A stretch of 64,000 bases of DNA from Microbacterium stercoris (GTDB lineage Bacteria > Actinomycetota > Actinomycetes > Actinomycetales > Microbacteriaceae). The stretch covers positions 124,001 through 188,000 of the forward strand of contig NZ_JAGFOA010000006.1 in NCBI RefSeq assembly GCF_017592545.1. The letters are read 5' to 3'. A model generated the notes under the pieces. That model was not told the DNA's origin, made no database searches, and worked only from the letters and a program-made list of their open reading frames with translations. The translations under genes were made by a program, and so were the position numbers. Each line of letters begins with the position of its first letter. Positions within the stretch are counted from its first letter, which is position 1. This document shows, piece by piece, positions 9,271-17,622 of this stretch.

Positions 9271-10194
9271 TCACTGCGAGACGCCGAGACCCTCCAGGGC
9301 GCCACGCTGTCGCGCCATCTGGCGACGCAGCTCGTCGAGCAGGGCGGCGACCGCCGGGCGCCGCCACGATTCCGGGTCCACGACGGCGTGATAGGGCAGC
9401 CGGTCACGCACCTCCTCGGGCAGGAGGCGCACGAGGTCGGGGTGCCTGTCGGCGACGAAGCAGGGGAGGATCCCGAGTCCCGCTCCCGCGCGCGTGGCCT
9501 CGACGTGCACGAACACGTTCGTGGAGGTGAGTGCGTCGCGCATGCCGGGCAGCAGCCGCCGCGGCAGGTCGAGATCGTCGACCTGCAGCATCGAGTCGAC
9601 GAAGTACACAAGACCGTGCTCGGCAGCCTCTGCGGCCGATCGCGGGGTGCCGTGACGCGAGAGGTAGCTCCGGGAGCCGTAGAGCCCCAGCTCGTACTCT
9701 CCGAGTCTCAGCGAGCGGCCGCGATTGACCTGGGGCGTTCCGACCACCACTTCGATGTCGACGCCGGTGCGGTGAAGCGCCGCGCGGCGCGTGAGCGTCA
9801 CGATCTCCACCGTGAGGTGCGGATGCTCCTCCCGCAGGGCCGCGACCGCGGGCGCCGCGATCAGCGCGGCGAAGCCATCCGTTGTGGTCATGCGCACGAC
9901 CCCCGTCACCGGATCGGTCGGCCCCTCGCCCTCGGTGAGCCGCTCGAGCGCGGCGGCGACCCCCTCCGCGGCGCGCGCGGCGCGCTCGCCGAGGGGGGTG
10001 AGCGCCCATCCGTCCGCTCCCCGCAGCAGCAGCCGACCGCCGAGGGCGGTCTCGAGAGCGGCGATGTTGCGGCTGACCGTCGTGTGGGTCAGACCGAGCG
10101 CCTGTGCCGCGGTTGTGAAGCGGCCGGTTCGGGCGACGGCGAGCAGCACGAGCAGCTGGTCGGCCGACGGCGCTGCGCTGGGCGATGCGGACAC
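9271..10194 (-). CDS. LysR-type transcriptional regulator
   Basis: 307 residues. The N-terminal winged helix-turn-helix spans about residues 10-70 (QLLVLLAVARTGRFTTAAQ, then THTTVSRNIAALE), followed by a LysR effector-binding domain of normal length. It is oriented the same way as the transporter-dehydrogenase pair downstream, unlike the common divergent layout, with a perfect palindrome in the gap. The GTG start at 10194 has TAGCGT six bases before it and no Shine-Dalgarno site, so it is probably leaderless. The effector is unknown; 3-hydroxybutyrate or acetoacetate would fit the neighbours. Confidence 0.88.
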   Translation of the reverse strand: MSASPSAAPSADQLLVLLAVARTGRFTTAAQALGLTHTTVSRNIAALETALGGRLLLRGADGWALTPLGERAARAAEGVAAALERLTEGEGPTDPVTGVVRMTTTDGFAALIAAPAVAALREEHPHLTVEIVTLTRRAALHRTGVDIEVVVGTPQVNRGRSLRLGEYELGLYGSRSYLSRHGTPRSAAEAAEHGLVYFVDSMLQVDDLDLPRRLLPGMRDALTSTNVFVHVEATRAGAGLGILPCFVADRHPDLVRLLPEEVRDRLPYHAVVDPESWRRPAVAALLDELRRQMARQRGALEGLGVSQ

Positions 10195-10200
10195 GAGGCC

Positions 10201-10206
10201 ACGCTA
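10201..10206 (-). promoter_or_regulatory. -10 hexamer, leaderless start of lysR
   Basis: Minus-strand TAGCGT ends six bases before the GTG start codon. No ribosome-binding site is visible. Confidence 0.5.
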
Positions 10207-10249
10207 CCGCCGGCCCGTCGTCCGGCGAGGACGATCTCGGTGATGCGCC

Positions 10250-11236
10250 TCAGTCGGCCCCGCGCAGCGACCGCAGCCGGCTGAGCGTGCGCGGCAGGTC
10301 GAGCGGCGGCACGGGGGCGTCGGCGAGGCGCTCGAACGAGCCGGAGGCGCCGAACCGGATCGTCACACCCCGGTCGGCGGCGACGTCCACGAGGTTCGCG
10401 AAGCGCTGGGCTGCCGGCGCCGACACCGTCTCGAGCGGCGGAATGCGCGTGAGCTGCCATCGCCCTGCGCGATCCGCCAGCCGCGCGTAGTCGGACGCTC
10501 CGAGCGGTCGCTCGCACAGCTGCGCGAACGTCGCCCGCAGCTCTCCCGCCGTCAGCGCTCCGATCTCGACGTCGCGGTCGCCGATCCGGATCAGCTCGCT
10601 CTCGTCGTCTGCGCCGGACGTGTCCCCAGCGATCCACCGTCCGCTCGCGAACCCGCCGCGAGCGAGGCCGCTCTCACGGTGATCCGCTCCGTCGTCGACC
10701 CGCACCACCTCGAAGCGCTCCCGGATCTCCGCGATCGCGGGCAGGAAGGACCCGTGGAACCGCGGGTCGGGCAGGAGACTCTCGGGGGAGTAGTTCGAGG
10801 TGAGCACGGTGGCGATGTCGCGTTCGGCGAGGGCAGACAGCAACCGGCGCACCAGCACCCCGTCGGCGACGTCGTGCACGTGGAACTCGTCGAAGCACAG
10901 CAGCTCGAGGTCGCCGACGAGCTCATCGAGCGCGGCGTCGAGCCGGTGGTGGTGACGGAAGATCGCGGCGTGCAGCGCGGGGAAGAAGTCGTGGAAATGC
11001 ACCCGTCGCTTGTGCTCGGTGTCAGCCGAGGCGAAGGCCACGTCCATCAGCCACGTCTTGCCCCGCCCCGCCGGGCCGTGCAGGTACAGGTTCCTCCGCT
11101 CCGGGGCCGCGAGCACGCGCACCGCGCCCCGCTGAGCGGCGCCCAGCTCGAAGCCGCACGCGCCCGCCGCCTCCTCGAACGCGCGCTCCGTCAGCCCCGG
11201 GAACACGGGGCGGAGGGCGGCGGCGGGGGAGGACAT
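10250..11236 (-). CDS. zapE: ZapE/AFG1-like ATPase
   Basis: 328 residues from the ATG at 11236. Walker A is GPAGRGKT (about residues 54-61) and Walker B LLCFDEF (about 112-118), followed by HVHDVADG, the AFG1/ZapE pattern. The sensor region reads VLTSNYSPESL. In Escherichia coli ZapE associates with the Z-ring; mitochondrial AFG1 relatives act in protein quality control. It is single-copy here, divergent from recQ with a 137-base shared upstream region. CAGACT lies seven bases before the start. A longer reading frame upstream is open but has no start signal of its own. Confidence 0.85.
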   Translation of the reverse strand: MSSPAAALRPVFPGLTERAFEEAAGACGFELGAAQRGAVRVLAAPERRNLYLHGPAGRGKTWLMDVAFASADTEHKRRVHFHDFFPALHAAIFRHHHRLDAALDELVGDLELLCFDEFHVHDVADGVLVRRLLSALAERDIATVLTSNYSPESLLPDPRFHGSFLPAIAEIRERFEVVRVDDGADHRESGLARGGFASGRWIAGDTSGADDESELIRIGDRDVEIGALTAGELRATFAQLCERPLGASDYARLADRAGRWQLTRIPPLETVSAPAAQRFANLVDVAADRGVTIRFGASGSFERLADAPVPPLDLPRTLSRLRSLRGAD

Positions 11237-11373
11237 CCGCTCCAGTCTGCCGTTCCCTCCCGGCCTCGGCGAGGCGAGGCGGGGTGGGTGCTTCGACGGC
11301 GAAGCACCCGCAGGACCTGCCATCTGTGCGCGCACATGCGAGGGATGTCGGAGGCTCCTGCGAGGCTGGGTGC

Positions 11374-13464
11374 ATGACCGACGCGCTGCAGACCGAGGCC
11401 CTGGCCGCCCTTCGTCGCCTGGTGGGCCGGGACGACGCGGTGTTCCACGAGGGGCAGTTCGAGGCCATCGCCGCGCTCGTCGGCGAGCGACGCCGCGCGC
11501 TGGTGGTGCAGCGCACCGGATGGGGCAAGTCCGCGGTGTACTTCGTCGCCACGCGCCTGCTGCGCGATCGGGGAGCCGGGCCGACCGTGCTCGTCTCGCC
11601 GCTCATCGCCCTGATGCGCGACCAGGTCGAGGCGGCTGCGCGTGCCGGAGTGCGGGCGGTGGCCATCAACTCGACCAACGCGCACGAGTGGGCCGAGGTG
11701 CTCGCCCAGCTCGACCGCGACGAGGTGGACGTGCTGCTGGTCTCTCCCGAGCGGCTCAACAACCCGTCGTTCCGCGACGAGCAGCTGCCGACACTCGTGC
11801 GGCGCATCGGCATGCTCGTGGTCGACGAGGCGCACTGCATCAGCGACTGGGGGCACGACTTCCGACCCGACTATCGTCGCCTTCGCGATCTCATCGCCCA
11901 GATGCCGCCGTCCGTGCCTGTGCTCGCCACCACCGCGACCGCCAACAGCCGGGTGGTCGAAGACGTGGTCGACCAGCTCGGCTCGCACGACGTCACCACC
12001 ATCCGCGGTCCGCTCGCCCGCGCCTCGCTGCGTCTCGGGGTGCTGCGGCTGCCCGACGCCACGGCCCGCCTCGCGTGGCTGCTGTCCCATCTCGACGAGC
12101 TGCCCGGGTCGGGCATCATCTACACCCTGACCGTGGCCGCCGCCGTCGACACCGCCCGATTCCTCAACGAGCACGGCCATCACGTGCGCGCCTACACGGG
12201 GCAGAGCGATGCGGATGAGCGCGCGGAGTCGGAGGGCATGCTCAAGCGCAACGAGGTCAAGGCTCTCGTCGCGACCAGCGCCCTCGGCATGGGCTTCGAC
12301 AAGCCCGATCTCGGGTTCGTCCTGCACCTCGGCGCGCCGAGTTCGCCCGTCGCCTACTACCAGCAGGTCGGCCGCGCGGGACGCGCCACCGACTCCGCCG
12401 ACGTGATCCTCCTTCCCGGGCCCGAGGACAGGGACATCTGGCACTACTTCGCCACGGCCTCCATGCCTGATCAGGATCGCGCCGAGCGCGTCCTCGCAGC
12501 GCTCGCCGCGTCGAGCGGGCCGCTCTCCACGCCGGCGCTCGAGGCGCAGGTCGACATCCGCCGCACGCCGCTCGAGCTCCTCCTGAAGGTGCTCGATGTC
12601 GACGGGGCGGTGCGCCGCGAGCGCGGTGGATGGGTGGCGACGGGCGAACCCTGGACGTACGACGCCGAGCGCTACGCCCGCATCTCGGCGGCGCGGCGGG
12701 CCGAGCAGGACGACATGCTCGCCTACGAGACCACAACCGAGTGCCGGATGGAGTTCCTCCAGCGCCGTCTCGATGACGCCACCGCGGTGCCGTGCGGTCG
12801 CTGCGACAACTGCGCGGGGCCCTGGCTGACGGCCGAGATCGGCCGCGCCCAGGCGAGTGAGGCCGCGTCGGCGCTCGACCGCGTGGGAGTCCCGATCGAG
12901 CCGCGGCGCCAGTGGCCGTCGGGGCTGGCGAGCCTCGGGGTGCCGCTCTCCGGACGCATCCCGCAGGGCGAGCAGGCAGAGGAGGGCCGCGCGCTGGCCC
13001 GCCTCACCGACCTCGGCTGGGGCGGCGCGCTGCGCGAGCTGTTCGCGGCAGGCAGCCCCGATCAGGAGGTGCCTGCGCGTCTGCTCGACGCGTGTGTGCG
13101 GGTCCTCGCCGGCTGGGGCTGGTCCGAGCGCCCCGTCGCGGTCGTCGCGGTGCCCTCGCGAACGCGCCCGCGGCTGGTGGCCTCGCTGGCCGAGGGCATC
13201 GCCGGCATCGGCCGCCTTCCCTTCCTCGGCGAACTCGCCGCCGATCCGGGTGCTCCGGCGGGCCGACCCGGCGGCAACAGCGCATTCCGTGTCGCCGATC
13301 TGCACGGTCGGTTCGACGCCTCGTCGCTGCACCTGCCGGCGGGTCCGATCCTGCTCGTGGACGATCTCGCCGACAGTCGCTGGACCCTCACGGTCGCCGC
13401 GCGGGAGCTGCGACGCGCCGGCGCGGGCACGGTGCTCCCGTTCGCGCTCGCCCTGCGCGGATGA
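11374..13464 (+). CDS. recQ: RecQ-type DNA helicase with phosphoribosyltransferase-like C-terminus
   Basis: 696 residues from the ATG at 11374. The helicase core has Walker A TGWGKS (48-53), DEAH (151-154) and WGHDFRPDY typical of RecQ. Motif VI reads QQVGRAGR. The zinc-binding cluster uses Cys 457, 474, 477 and 480. No HRDC domain follows. Instead residues about 585-696 resemble a ComF/type I phosphoribosyltransferase: VAVVAVPSRTRPRL, then LLVDDLADSRWTL near 660, where VDD plus a Thr/Ser-rich loop usually binds PRPP. RecQ unwinds DNA 3'-5' in repair. The tail is known to me from actinobacterial relatives but its function is not established. GC and codon use match the neighbours. Confidence 0.88.
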   Translation: MTDALQTEALAALRRLVGRDDAVFHEGQFEAIAALVGERRRALVVQRTGWGKSAVYFVATRLLRDRGAGPTVLVSPLIALMRDQVEAAARAGVRAVAINSTNAHEWAEVLAQLDRDEVDVLLVSPERLNNPSFRDEQLPTLVRRIGMLVVDEAHCISDWGHDFRPDYRRLRDLIAQMPPSVPVLATTATANSRVVEDVVDQLGSHDVTTIRGPLARASLRLGVLRLPDATARLAWLLSHLDELPGSGIIYTLTVAAAVDTARFLNEHGHHVRAYTGQSDADERAESEGMLKRNEVKALVATSALGMGFDKPDLGFVLHLGAPSSPVAYYQQVGRAGRATDSADVILLPGPEDRDIWHYFATASMPDQDRAERVLAALAASSGPLSTPALEAQVDIRRTPLELLLKVLDVDGAVRRERGGWVATGEPWTYDAERYARISAARRAEQDDMLAYETTTECRMEFLQRRLDDATAVPCGRCDNCAGPWLTAEIGRAQASEAASALDRVGVPIEPRRQWPSGLASLGVPLSGRIPQGEQAEEGRALARLTDLGWGGALRELFAAGSPDQEVPARLLDACVRVLAGWGWSERPVAVVAVPSRTRPRLVASLAEGIAGIGRLPFLGELAADPGAPAGRPGGNSAFRVADLHGRFDASSLHLPAGPILLVDDLADSRWTLTVAARELRRAGAGTVLPFALALRG

Positions 13465-13531
13465 TGCGAAGCGGCCCCCTCGCACGCGACCGCGCGTCCG
13501 TGCGGGAGACCGGCGGCACTCCGACCCGCTT

Positions 13532-13537
13532 TACGCT
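13532..13537 (+). promoter_or_regulatory. -10 hexamer, leaderless start of sugar porter gene
   Basis: TACGCT ends six bases before the ATG at 13544; no ribosome-binding site is present. Confidence 0.5.
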
Positions 13538-13543
13538 GGACAC

Positions 13544-14938
13544 ATGACCGAGACGGCATATCGACGCGTGAATGCGCGGGTGACGGGCATCGCCCTCGCC
13601 GCAGCCCTGGGTGGCTTCCTGTTCGGATTCGACACCGCCGTGATCAACGGCGCCGTCGTCGCGCTCTCCGACGACTTCGGGATCGACGGCGCGATCGAGG
13701 GCTTCACCGTCTCGAGCGCCCTGCTCGGATGCGCGGTCGGCGCGTGGTTCGCCGGATCGATCGCGAACCGCTGGGGGCGCATCCCCGTGATGGTGATCGC
13801 CGCGATCCTGTTCCTCGTCTCCTCGATCGCCTCCGGCTTCGCCTTCGGCGTCGTCGACCTGATCATCTGGCGCGTGGTCGGCGGTCTGGGCGTCGGAGCC
13901 GCCTCGGTGATCGTGCCGGCCTACATCGCCGAGGTCTCACCGGCCGCGATCCGCGGCCGGCTCGGATCCCTCCAGCAGCTCGCGATCGTGACCGGCATCT
14001 TCGCCGCTCTGCTCTCCAACGCCTGGCTCGCGGGTCTCTCGGGCGGCGCCGCCGAGGTGCTCTGGTTCGGCATCCCCGCATGGCGCTGGATGTTCGTCGT
14101 CGCTGCCGTGCCCGCGCTGGTCTACGGCATCATGGCCTTCCGTCTGCCGGAGTCGCCGCGTTACCTGGTGCTGCGGGGAGATGTCGACAAGGCCTCGCAG
14201 GTGCTGCTCGACCTCGGCGGCGTGACCGACGTGAACCTCAAGATCCAGCAGATCCGCGACTCCCTCGAGTCGGAGGAGAAGGAGTCGCTGCGCGACCTGC
14301 GCGGCAGCGCCCTCGGGCTCCGGCCGATCGTGTGGGTCGGCATCCTGCTGTCGGTGTTCCAGCAGTTCGTCGGCATCAACGTGATCTTCTACTACTCGAC
14401 CACGCTCTGGCGCTCCGTCGGCTTCGACGAGAGCAGCGCCCTGCTCACGTCGGTGATCACCTCCGTGATCAACATCCTGGCGACGATCGTCGCGATCCTG
14501 CTCGTCGACCGGGTCGGACGACGCACGTTGCTGATCGCCGGTTCGATCATCATGACCGTCGCGCTCGGCACCATGGCCGTCGCGTTCTCCTTCGCCACCG
14601 TCGTCGGCGGCGAGGTCACGCTCGAGGGGCCCTGGTCGATGGTCGCGCTGCTCGCGGCCAACCTCTTCGTGATCGGCTTCGGTGCCACCTGGGGCCCGGT
14701 GGTGTGGGTGCTCCTCGGCGAGATGTTCCCGAACCGTGTCCGCGCGAGCGCTCTCGCGGTCGCCGCGGCGGCGCAGTGGGTGGCGAACTTCATCGTCTCG
14801 ACGACCTTCCCGGTGCTGAGCGGCATCGGCCTCTCGTTCGCCTACGGCCTCTACGCGGCGTGCGCCCTCGCGTCCCTCGTGTTCGTGTGGTGGAAGGTCC
14901 GCGAGACGAAGGGCATGGAGCTGGAGGACATGCGCTGA
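13544..14938 (+). CDS. Sugar porter family MFS transporter (XylE/GLUT type)
   Basis: 464 residues, 12 helices. Diagnostic sugar-porter motifs are all visible: GGFLFGFDTAVINGA in helix 1, NRWGR in loop 2-3, PAYIAEVSPAAIRGRL after helix 4, PESPRYLV before the central loop, QQFVGINVIFYYS in helix 7, VDRVGRR in loop 8-9 and a final RETKG. These transporters carry hexoses, pentoses or inositol by proton symport; the exact sugar is not readable. The gene is alone between recQ and ftsE, with a leaderless-type promoter and a strong hairpin after it. Confidence 0.9.
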   Translation: MTETAYRRVNARVTGIALAAALGGFLFGFDTAVINGAVVALSDDFGIDGAIEGFTVSSALLGCAVGAWFAGSIANRWGRIPVMVIAAILFLVSSIASGFAFGVVDLIIWRVVGGLGVGAASVIVPAYIAEVSPAAIRGRLGSLQQLAIVTGIFAALLSNAWLAGLSGGAAEVLWFGIPAWRWMFVVAAVPALVYGIMAFRLPESPRYLVLRGDVDKASQVLLDLGGVTDVNLKIQQIRDSLESEEKESLRDLRGSALGLRPIVWVGILLSVFQQFVGINVIFYYSTTLWRSVGFDESSALLTSVITSVINILATIVAILLVDRVGRRTLLIAGSIIMTVALGTMAVAFSFATVVGGEVTLEGPWSMVALLAANLFVIGFGATWGPVVWVLLGEMFPNRVRASALAVAAAAQWVANFIVSTTFPVLSGIGLSFAYGLYAACALASLVFVWWKVRETKGMELEDMR

Positions 14939-14948
14939 GCATGACCGC

Positions 14949-14986
14949 CCCCTGCCGCAGGAGAACCGGAATACCTGCGGCAGGGG
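14949..14986 (+). terminator. Strong hairpin after sugar porter gene
   Basis: Perfect 13-base arms (14949-14961 and 14974-14986, CCCCTGCCGCAGG) around a 12-base loop. There is no T-run, as is common at high GC. It separates the transporter from ftsE. Confidence 0.6.
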
Positions 14987-15032
14987 ATCCGGATCCGCGG
15001 GTGTCGCTCCCGGGCTCGCGGAAGGCGGCGCT

Positions 15033-15038
15033 TAGTCT
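15033..15038 (+). promoter_or_regulatory. -10 hexamer before ftsE
   Basis: TAGTCT ends nine bases before the ATG at 15048; no Shine-Dalgarno site, so a leaderless ftsEX transcript is likely. Confidence 0.45.
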
Positions 15039-15047
15039 CGGTACGCC

Positions 15048-16112
15048 ATGATCCGGTTCGAACACGTCACCAAGCGATACCGGGGGACCGCCAGACCGGC
15101 CCTCGACGATGTCGACTTCGAGGTGCAGCGCGGGGAGTTCGTCTTCCTCGTGGGCGCCTCGGGATCCGGCAAGTCCTCCTGTCTGCGGCTGATCCTCCGA
15201 GAGGACACCCCGAGCGACGGCCGCGTGGTTGTGCTCGGACGCGACACGAAGACGCTGTCGAATCGTCGCACCCCCTATTTCCGCCGCCACATCGGCTCGG
15301 TCTTCCAGGACTTCCGCCTGCTGCCGTCGAAGACGGTCTTCCAGAACGTCGCATTCACCCTCCAGGTGATCGGATCCTCCCGCGCGTTCATCAAGCAGGC
15401 CGTGCCGCAGGCGCTCGAGCTGGTGGGGCTCGCCGACAAGGCCAAGCGCTTCCCGCACGAGCTGTCCGGTGGTGAGCAGCAGCGCGTCGCCATCGCACGC
15501 GCCATCGTGAACCGTCCGCAGGTGCTCCTCGCCGACGAGCCCACCGGAAACCTCGACCCGGCGACGTCGGTCGACATCATGATGCTCCTCGAGCGCATCA
15601 ACGCCTCGGGCACCACCATCCTCTGCGCTACGCACGAGGCGACCTTCGTCGACCAGATGCAGCGCCGTGTGATCGAGCTCAAGGGCGGTCAGCTGGTGCG
15701 TGATGAGCGCCACGGCGGCTACGGCGACCGCTCGGGCATCAAGACGCTCGAGCCTCAGATCGAGCGCGGGACGGCCGCGATCGCGGCGCTGACCTCGGTG
15801 CTCGATGTCCACCGCGAGGCGGTCGCGAACCCCACGGGCGCGATCCCTCAGCTGCGTGACGCCACCCCGATGGAGCAGGAGGCGATCATCTCCTCCGAGC
15901 CGCTTCTCGCACCCGAGCCGCTTGTGGTGCCGGATCCCGCGCCCCAGCCGGTCCCGGCGTCGGCCGCCGAGGAGGAGGCCTCACCGGAGACGCCCGCTCC
16001 CGAGGAACGCGACGAGCCCCGGCGCAGCACAGATATCGACATCGAGGAGCTCGGCATGGCGGATCGCCTCGGGCTTCAGGCAGGCGACGACGAGGTGGGC
16101 CCGACGACATGA
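15048..16112 (+). CDS. ftsE: Cell division ATP-binding protein FtsE with long C-terminal extension
   Basis: 354 residues. The ABC ATPase domain fills the first 225 or so: Walker [10 protein letters not shown]-loop FQDFRLLP, signature LSGGEQQR, Walker [13 protein letters not shown], and switch His in ATHEA. FtsE is normally about 220-230 residues, so roughly 125 extra C-terminal residues are present. They are rich in Pro, Glu and Ala (for example [15 protein letters not shown]), look disordered, and end in a short helix-like [12 protein letters not shown]. FtsE powers FtsX, which activates peptidoglycan hydrolases at the septum. ftsX overlaps by four bases (ATGA). No prfB lies upstream, unlike in many actinobacteria. 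Confidence 0.95.
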   Translation: MIRFEHVTKRYRGTARPALDDVDFEVQRGEFVFLVGASGSGKSSCLRLILREDTPSDGRVVVLGRDTKTLSNRRTPYFRRHIGSVFQDFRLLPSKTVFQNVAFTLQVIGSSRAFIKQAVPQALELVGLADKAKRFPHELSGGEQQRVAIARAIVNRPQVLLADEPTGNLDPATSVDIMMLLERINASGTTILCATHEATFVDQMQRRVIELKGGQLVRDERHGGYGDRSGIKTLEPQIERGTAAIAALTSVLDVHREAVANPTGAIPQLRDATPMEQEAIISSEPLLAPEPLVVPDPAPQPVPASAAEEEASPETPAPEERDEPRRSTDIDIEELGMADRLGLQAGDDEVGPTT

Positions 16113-17017
16113 GAGTGGGACTGATCCTCTCCGAGGTCCTGACCGGCCTGCGCCGCAATGCGTCGATGGTCGTGTCGGTCATCCTCGTGACCTTCGTGTC
16201 GCTGACCTTCGTGGGCGCCGCGATCCTGATGCAGGCGCAGATCGCGACGATGCGCGACTACTTCCAGGACCGCGCGCAGGTCGACGTCTACATGTGCTCC
16301 GACCTCAAGGTCGGCGAGACGTGCACCGGCGGCGCCGCCACCGAGGAGCAGATCTCGGCGGTCAAGGCAGAGCTCGAGGGCAGCACGCTGTCTCCGCTGA
16401 TCCAGGAGTACACCTTCCTGTCTCCCGCCGAGGCGTATGCCTCATTCGTGGAGAACTTCCCCGAGAACGCCGGGGTCCTCAGCGAGGCGCAGACCAGCGC
16501 CGAGTTCCACATCACGCTGCTGGACCCGACCCGCTCTGACGTGATCGTCGAGGCGTTCACCGGTGAGGAGGGAGTGGAGCAGATCAAGGATCAGCTGCAG
16601 TACCTCGATCCGCTGTTCTCGGCGCTGACGATCGCGACCTACGGGGCGATCGCAGTCGCGGGGCTGATGCTCATCTCCGCCGTGCTGCTGATCGCCACGA
16701 CGATCCGCCTGTCGGCGTATGCGCGTCGGCGAGAGATCGGCATCATGCGCCTGGTCGGTGCCTCGAACCGCTTCATCCAGACGCCGTTTGTGCTGGAGGG
16801 CGTGGTCGCTGCCCTGATCGGCTCGCTGCTCGCCAGCGGCGCGGTGCTCGTGGGCGTCAAGTTCGGGGTCGAGGGATACCTGACCGAGCGCATGGGCACG
16901 ATCCCGTGGGTCGGACTCGGCGATGCGTTCCTGGTGGTGCCCGTCGTCGTCGCGATCGGCGTGATCCTCGCGGCCCTGTCGGCGGGCTTCGCCATCCGGC
17001 GCTGGCTCCGGGCCTGA
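16109..17017 (+). CDS. ftsX: Cell division protein FtsX
   Basis: 302 residues with the FtsX layout: a short cytoplasmic start, helix 1 (about 20-40), an extracytoplasmic domain of about 130 residues, then three helices (about 174-198, 228-250, 275-296). The extracytoplasmic domain carries Cys63 and Cys72, which could form a disulfide. The permease signature [19 protein letters not shown] precedes helix 3. FtsX works with FtsE to switch on a wall hydrolase at the septum. The ATG at 16109 overlaps the ftsE stop. After ftsX the expected smpB is not adjacent: two minus-strand genes intervene. Confidence 0.95.
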   Translation: MRVGLILSEVLTGLRRNASMVVSVILVTFVSLTFVGAAILMQAQIATMRDYFQDRAQVDVYMCSDLKVGETCTGGAATEEQISAVKAELEGSTLSPLIQEYTFLSPAEAYASFVENFPENAGVLSEAQTSAEFHITLLDPTRSDVIVEAFTGEEGVEQIKDQLQYLDPLFSALTIATYGAIAVAGLMLISAVLLIATTIRLSAYARRREIGIMRLVGASNRFIQTPFVLEGVVAALIGSLLASGAVLVGVKFGVEGYLTERMGTIPWVGLGDAFLVVPVVVAIGVILAALSAGFAIRRWLRA

Positions 17018-17018
17018 G

Positions 17019-17040
17019 CTCCGGCCCGCGGGCCGAGGCC
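17019..17040. terminator. Short GC-rich palindrome after ftsX
   Basis: CGGCC and GGCCG arms around CGCG form a compact self-complementary hairpin just past the ftsX stop and before the convergent kinase-like gene. No T-run; weak evidence. Confidence 0.35.
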
Positions 17041-17083
17041 TCCGAGGACCGGGGCGCGCGGGACGTCGCCCCGCGTCAGCCGG

Positions 17084-17566
17084 TCAGCAGGAGTCGCCCC
17101 AGACGCGCCGGGGCAGCGCGGGGTCGGTGACGTCGTAGATCGCGTCCGCGTGGGCACGGGGCCCCTCGTCTCGCACGTACTTCAGCTGCTCGGCGTACGC
17201 CTCCGGCGACAGCTCGAGATCGCCCTCGAGCCAGATCTTGATGTGCCAGGCGCCACGGATGCCCGGACTCAGCAGGAAACGACCGTCGACGAGCAGATAG
17301 CCGTCGCCGTCCTCCGTGCGGAACGCGCTCAGCGTGGCGCGCAGCCCGCTCCAGTCGGCATCGTGGCGGTAGACCTCGCCGGGGGCGGATGCGCGCTCCG
17401 CGGTGCGGCCGGCATCGCGCAGCGCCGCTGCGGCGTGGTCAGCGAAGCGACCCGTGGCCTCCGGGTCGGGACCGTCGATCGCGATCAGGATCCGTCCGCT
17501 CGCGGCGCGCGTGGTGATATCCGCCACGAGCGCGTCGAACAGTGCGGTGCTCTGGGTCTCCGTCAT
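17084..17566 (-). CDS. Uridine-kinase-like protein with degenerate P-loop
   Basis: 160 residues from the ATG at 17566. The order of elements resembles the small actinobacterial uridine kinase-like P-loop proteins: RILIAIDGPD, then VYRHDADWSGL, then DGYLLVDGRFLLSPG, then IKIWLEGD and a final DVTDPALPRRVW. The phosphate-binding loop should read GxxxxGK[ST]; residues 32-41 are GPDPEATGRF, with no Lys and the wrong spacing. Either it no longer binds ATP in the usual way or it has become a regulatory or structural relative. It is convergent with ftsX. A GATGCT hexamer sits six bases before the start. It is the most divergent gene in this stretch, and I cannot name a function. Confidence 0.6.
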   Translation of the reverse strand: MTETQSTALFDALVADITTRAASGRILIAIDGPDPEATGRFADHAAAALRDAGRTAERASAPGEVYRHDADWSGLRATLSAFRTEDGDGYLLVDGRFLLSPGIRGAWHIKIWLEGDLELSPEAYAEQLKYVRDEGPRAHADAIYDVTDPALPRRVWGDSC

Positions 17567-17622
17567 GCGCCCAGCATCCCACTCCGGCGGGGCGGCCGGG
17601 GCGAATCGCGCGCGACTGACGC

